Source: Amphirosellinia nigrospora (taxonomy: Eukaryota > Ascomycota > Sordariomycetes > Xylariales > Xylariaceae). From it: 64,000 nt of DNA. Under the pieces are notes generated by a model. The model was not told where the DNA came from, did no database searches, and saw only the letters and a program-made list of their open reading frames with translations. This document shows, piece by piece, positions 59,925 to 64,000 of the stretch. Where the stretch lies: positions 992,001 to 1,056,000 of the forward strand of contig SCHM01000005.1 of the NCBI GenBank assembly GCA_004123355.1, given 5' to 3'. The first letter of the stretch is position 1. Each line of letters begins with the position of its first letter. The position numbers and the translations under genes are program-made.

Positions 59925-61522
59925 ATGGGTCAATCCGTGTTAGAAGACCTGAACCTGGACATCGGCTCCTTGTTCCTGCTCTTCATCACAGTATGCGCAT
60001 TCATGGTCCCCGTGGCCATAGTGCTGCCGCCGGTACCCGTCGCAAAAGCGACGCGCTCCTGCAGACGCACAGCAGAGCCGGCGTCCGGAGAGCCAAGAGC
60101 GCGCTCAACAACCAATATGACGCGGCAGCGCATGCGCCGAGGCCGGCAAGCCGGCGACGGTCCAGAGCCTCCTCATCCACCCGGTCAAGTCGTGCCGGGC
60201 CATCGAGGTGGCGCGCAGCCGGGTGCTGCCGCAGGGCCTCGAGTTCGACCGCCTGTTCACCTTCGCGCAGCTCAAGAGCCCGTTCCCCGTGTCGCTGGAT
60301 GCGACGGACGAGGCTAAGAACCGGCACCGGTGGGAGTTCGTCACGCAGCGGCAGTTCCCGCGCCTCGCGACCGTCAAGGTCGACCTCTGGCTGCCCGACG
60401 AGATGAAGCTACGCAGGCAGTCGATGCAGCTCACGCGGGAGGCCTTCGTGGTCGTCCGGTTCCCGTGGAAGGAGGCCGGGTGGCGGGGGTTGCTGTCCGT
60501 TGTCGCGGCCAAGCTCGGCGGGGGCGCCGCCGCGGAGCCCGAGAGGGAGATCTTGCTGCCCGTCGACTTCCCGTCCGCGGCCGAGATCAAGGAGAAGGGG
60601 TACACGTTCGAGGACGTCAAGATCTGGAAAGAGGTCGTCACGGCGCTGAATATGTCGACGGAGCTGCCCAAGGAACTGATGCTTTACTTGGGCGTGAGCA
60701 ATAAACTAGGTCTATTTCGCATCGATCCTACCAGACTTCGTGAGGTCTACAGAGGTGCGCCTGCGAAGGAGGATGCCGGATACCAACCCATTACGGGATT
60801 TCAAGATGCGGTGAGTCACCGAGATTGGGCCACCTACCTCTACGACGCAACCAACTAGGAAGAAAACTGATGTCAAGTGTAGTTCCCGCTTCATCTGATT
60901 ACTCTGAACAGCCTGCAAAAATTCAGCGAACAAGTGCCGAAGGACGACCAGCTCAAAGAGCTCGACGTGCGACGGTTCCGGGCCAACATCATCCGTAAGA
61001 TATTTTGTCTTATATAACCGATGCGACAGCTAGAGTAACTAACCACGCCCTTCCGCAAAACAGTCTCGGGCGTTCCTCCCTACGACGAGGAGACGTGGGC
61101 AAGAGCACGGTTCAAGCCGGGCAAATCAGGCCTGTACAACGATGCCGTATTCCACGTCTCGTGCCGGACAGTCAGGTATGCACCACGCCACCGAACACAC
61201 GATACGTAAAGAAAGCTAACATCCCCAAAAGGTGCAAAATGCCCAACGTAGACCCCTACACAGGCGAAAGACACCCGCGCGAGCCCGACCACTCCCTGCG
61301 CACCCTGCGGGACGTAGACGAAGGCGCGCCGCTCAACGGGTGTCTCGGGATGCAGCTGACGCCGTTATTCGAGGTAGACAACCCCCCGAATCCACTACTT
61401 CCAAGTCAGGATCTGGTTTACTCGGCGACGACGACCCCGACGACGGGCGTTCGGCCTGGATCGCCGTTGGTATGACGGTCGACGTCGAGGAACGGGGGGA
61501 GCATCTCTATATCAAGCAGTGA
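59925..61522 (+). CDS. Membrane-anchored MOSC-domain protein (mARC-like), frame interrupted
   Basis: MOSC proteins bind molybdenum cofactor; the membrane-anchored eukaryotic mARC type reduces N-hydroxylated compounds. The start at 59925 (MGQSVLEDLNLDIGSLFLLF) opens one transmembrane helix (about residues 12-34). The frame changes near 60040 and 60140, then reads VQSLLIHPVKSCRAIEVARS, FTFAQLK and RWEFVTQRQFPRLATVKVDL (the MOSC N-terminal barrel). Exons then run to 60810, 60883-60994, 61064-61175 and from 61232, with introns of 72, 69 and 56 bases joining PITGFQDA, LITLNSLQKFSEQVP, RFRANIILSGVPPYDEETW and VFHVSCRTVRCKMPNVDPYT. GERHPREPDHSLRTLRDVDE and GAPLNGCLGMQLTP form the conserved cofactor-binding part. 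A last break or short intron near 61390 precedes AWIAVGMTVDVEERGEHLYI and the stop. It is convergent with SMC2. Confidence 0.75.
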
Positions 61523-61960
61523 ACACTTGCTTATATGTAAAGAATAGACATAAATCATCATTGCATGTAAATATCGGGTTTGCATATACACTATAGAATA
61601 AATGTATATTCTTCTCCAATAGCGGCAACCACCGAAATTCAGAGCTGGGGTGGTGTCTTTCAATAAACAAACAGTAAAAACAAAACCTGTACTCGTACGC
61701 TATGTATCGCCAGCGCCCAAGAAATAGCATTGCCAACTAGCAGAAAAGAACAAACAGTCCTTTTTCGAATCCATGCCACACATGCCTCCGCCGCCAGGTA
61801 TTTACCGAGTTTCCCTGGATCGACGATCCAATAACCCATAGCGTGTGTACATCAAACGTAACCAGTTCGTATCTCCATGAACAACTCATTATAGCGTGCC
61901 GCCCCCTATACAAATATCGCGTCATATCATCCATTCATCACTCAGAAACTTCCGCAGATC
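61523..61960. other. Convergent 3' flanks of the MOSC gene and smc2
   Basis: This AT-rich 438-base interval between two converging genes is expected to hold both 3' UTRs. No gene is seen. Confidence 0.5.
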
Positions 61961-64000
61961 TTACTTAAAGTCTGCGGCGGTCAGGGCCTGCACCATACTC
62001 GTGCCCTCGGAGAACCGGGTGCGGAAGATGCGGTTGGCGTTTTGGAACATGCCATCTTTGAGTGAGACGACGATGAACTGGGAGCCCTTAAAGCGCGTCT
62101 TGATGAGGCGGCCGATATTTTGCGTGTGCGACAGATCCAGAGCGGCATCGACCTCGTCAAGAATATACATGGGAGCTGGCTTGAATTGCAAAAGAGCCAT
62201 GATGAGAGAAAGGGCAACAAGGGATCTACAAGGTCAATGTTAGCACGCGAGTACATGAAAGTTGATAGACAAACGCAAGGAATGAAAAGGACTAACCGTT
62301 GACCACCGCTCAATTCCGTCAAGCTCTGCTTCCATACCTTACCCAAGCAGACCTTGACTTCGAGACCCTCGTTGATCGTCTTGCCTTCGGGCGGATCGAG
62401 TTTAGCAAAGCTACCTCCGGGCAGCAGCTCAGAGAAGATCTGGCCGAAATCGCCGTTGACCTTCTTCCACGTCTGCAGAAGGGCCTTCTTCTTGTAATCG
62501 TCGAGACTAACGATCGTCTCCTCAATCTTGCGCTTATCGCGGATGACCGTCTTCATCATTGTCTTGAGACTGACCTCTTTCTTCTCGACGCTATCGATCA
62601 TGTTCATGACCTTGGGATTGATCTTCTTCTTCATGCCTTGGAACCGCTCCGTTAGGTTCTTTAGAGTCGCCTTGCACTCTGTTATATTCTGCGATTTGAA
62701 GTCGTAAGGCGTGCCGGCGCGACCAAACTTGTCCTGCTCGTCCGCTATCCACTCATGTTCTTGCTCCATATGCGCGACAGCCTGTACAGCATTCTGCTGC
62801 TCTTTGTTAAACTTCTCGACCTGATGGCCCAACTTCTGCATTTCTAAGCTCTCTTCGGCGATGCGAGCATTCTTTGACCGAGTTGCGTCTTCCAGGGCAC
62901 GCAATTCATCATCAAATCCAGTAAGCTTGGCGCGCTCGTCATCAAGCTCTGCTTGGGCAACGTCGTGAGTTTCTTGTAGTTTGGCCTGCTTCTTCGCAAG
63001 GTCTTCGATCTCTTCTTGCTGCGCTTTGATGGCTAACTCAACCTCTAGAAGTTGCTCTCTTGCAGCAGCAAGATCAGAGGAAACCTGTTCAGAGTCTAAT
63101 AATGCATTCTGCAATTCCTTTTGCAGGGTCTTGAGAGTTACGGAATTTTTGGTCAGCTTATCTCTTAGCTTGTCAAGGTTTGCTTGAAGCTCAACGAGCT
63201 TCGAGTCTTTGTTATTCTCAAAATCCTTCATGTCCTTCTCTATACGTTTTACATCGGCACTGGCCTCGGCTTGTCTTTTCTTCGCTTCAGCGCTGTTTGT
63301 TTTCAATTGACTGATGTTGCTTTTCATGTTCTCAACCTCCTGAATAATAGAAGACGACGAGTTGCCGCTGATCTGCTCTTCCGCTAGTTTGATTTCGTGG
63401 GTTTTGAGATCAAGTTCCTGCTTAATCTTACGAGCTTGATCAAGCTTGGACTTCTCACGTGCTATCTGAGCTTGGAGTTCGTGCAGAGAAGCCTCGGCTT
63501 CTTTCAGCTGGCGATTGACATCGTTTAGCTTTTGAAGAGTAACAAGCACACCGCTCGAGTTAGGGGAGCTGCCGCCCGACAAAGTACCCGAAGGGTCGTA
63601 TGCGTCACCTTCGAGTGTTATACTCCTCATCCGGACGCTTGGATCGAATGTGACCCTTTTAGCTGTCTCGGCGTCATGGCAGACAAGAGTATTACCAAAA
63701 ACGTATTCCATGGCAGCAGAAACTTCCTCCTCATACCCGACAAGCGATAGTGCGAGGTCGACTTTCCCTGGCGCAAGCCTTTGTGCTGTTGCAATGGTCT
63801 GGGCAGAGGCTTTAAATGCTGCAATCTTGTTTAATGGAATAATAGTGACTCGTTTTCGTAACTTGCCCCCTTGAAGCAGCTGGGTACCGGTCACCTCACT
63901 GTCGACAACAACATTGTAAAGGCGCCCACCAGCACAAATCTCGAGAGCCGTACCTGCTTCAGTATGGTCCTTGTCTAAAGTGAAGAGCTGGGCAACTAGA
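61961..64000 (-). CDS. smc2: Condensin subunit SMC2 (C-terminal part; N-terminus beyond window)
   Basis: SMC2 pairs with SMC4 in condensin and drives chromosome compaction. The window holds exon 62297-64000 (continuing past the edge) and the last exon 61961-62225, separated by a 71-base intron (62226-62296, GTTAGT, CTAAC branch site, TGTAG). The frame is unbroken. It starts in the hinge ([59 protein letters not shown]). A long coiled coil follows (about 63500-62600, Lys/Glu/Gln heptads). The C-terminal head reads [16 protein letters not shown] and [20 protein letters not shown], then the ABC signature LSGGQR just before the intron. Walker B ([13 protein letters not shown]) comes after it, then the D-loop and [13 protein letters not shown]. 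The hinge [11 protein letters not shown] and head sequences match SMC2 rather than SMC1, SMC3 or SMC4. Confidence 0.92.

Noticed and set aside
59897-60406. 169-codon Arg/Ser-rich frame (+)
   Set aside because: It is mostly an off-frame reading of the GC-rich MOSC gene; only a short part (KSDALLQTHSRAGVRRAKSA) is probably true coding before a frameshift.

Overview
This window is nuclear DNA of a filamentous ascomycete (Pezizomycotina, most likely a Sordariomycete). The evidence is short introns (about 50-95 nt, GTAAGT/GTGAGT donors, CTAAC/CTGAC branch sites), Zn(II)2Cys6 regulators, a GH54 arabinofuranosidase, a long fungal MOB3/phocein, and an alternation of gene-dense stretches with AT-rich, gene-poor stretches. 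No rRNA, tRNA or CRISPR array was recognised.

Layout. 0-15 kb is an accessory region: a 5'-cut PTEN/TEP1-like phosphatase (+), an AflR-like Zn2Cys6 regulator (-) divergent from an intact SDR-like oxidoreductase (+), a putative small secreted protein (+), and a GH54 alpha-L-arabinofuranosidase (-). 15-29 kb is mostly AT-rich: a membrane-anchored J-like protein (-), an RBR E3 ubiquitin ligase (+), a small hydrophilic fungal protein (-), and a family of three two-exon paralogues for short single-pass membrane proteins around a complex of inverted repeats. 29-62 kb is largely housekeeping: a long J-domain protein (-), an INCENP/Sli15-like chromosomal passenger protein (-), CCR4-NOT subunit NOT2 (-), an intact Cys/His repeat mini-gene (-), a ZNG1/CobW-type GTPase (-) divergent from MOB3 (+), a DUF3468-type Zn2Cys6 factor (-), a long empty stretch (53.4-59.9 kb), then a membrane-anchored MOSC/mARC-like protein (+) convergent with condensin SMC2 (-), whose N-terminal part lies beyond the window.

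A feature of the whole window is the number of one- or two-base indels inside conserved reading frames (TEP1, AflR-like, GH54, RBR, J-domain, INCENP, NOT2, MOB3, MOSC). SMC2, the CobW-like GTPase, the SDR, the Cys/His repeat gene and the three membrane paralogues read through without a break. INCENP and NOT2 are expected to be important single-copy genes, so many of these breaks may be base-call or assembly errors rather than gene death; reads are needed to decide.

The two most novel-looking items are (1) the trio of short membrane proteins at 22.6, 25.7 and 27.6 kb, which share an MxTLSVE start, one hydrophobic helix, a conserved phase-1 intron and (in two of them) a Pro/Tyr-rich tail, and (2) the mini-gene at 43.65-44.29 kb, whose phase-0 exons each encode one or two copies of a CxCxH...DH motif.
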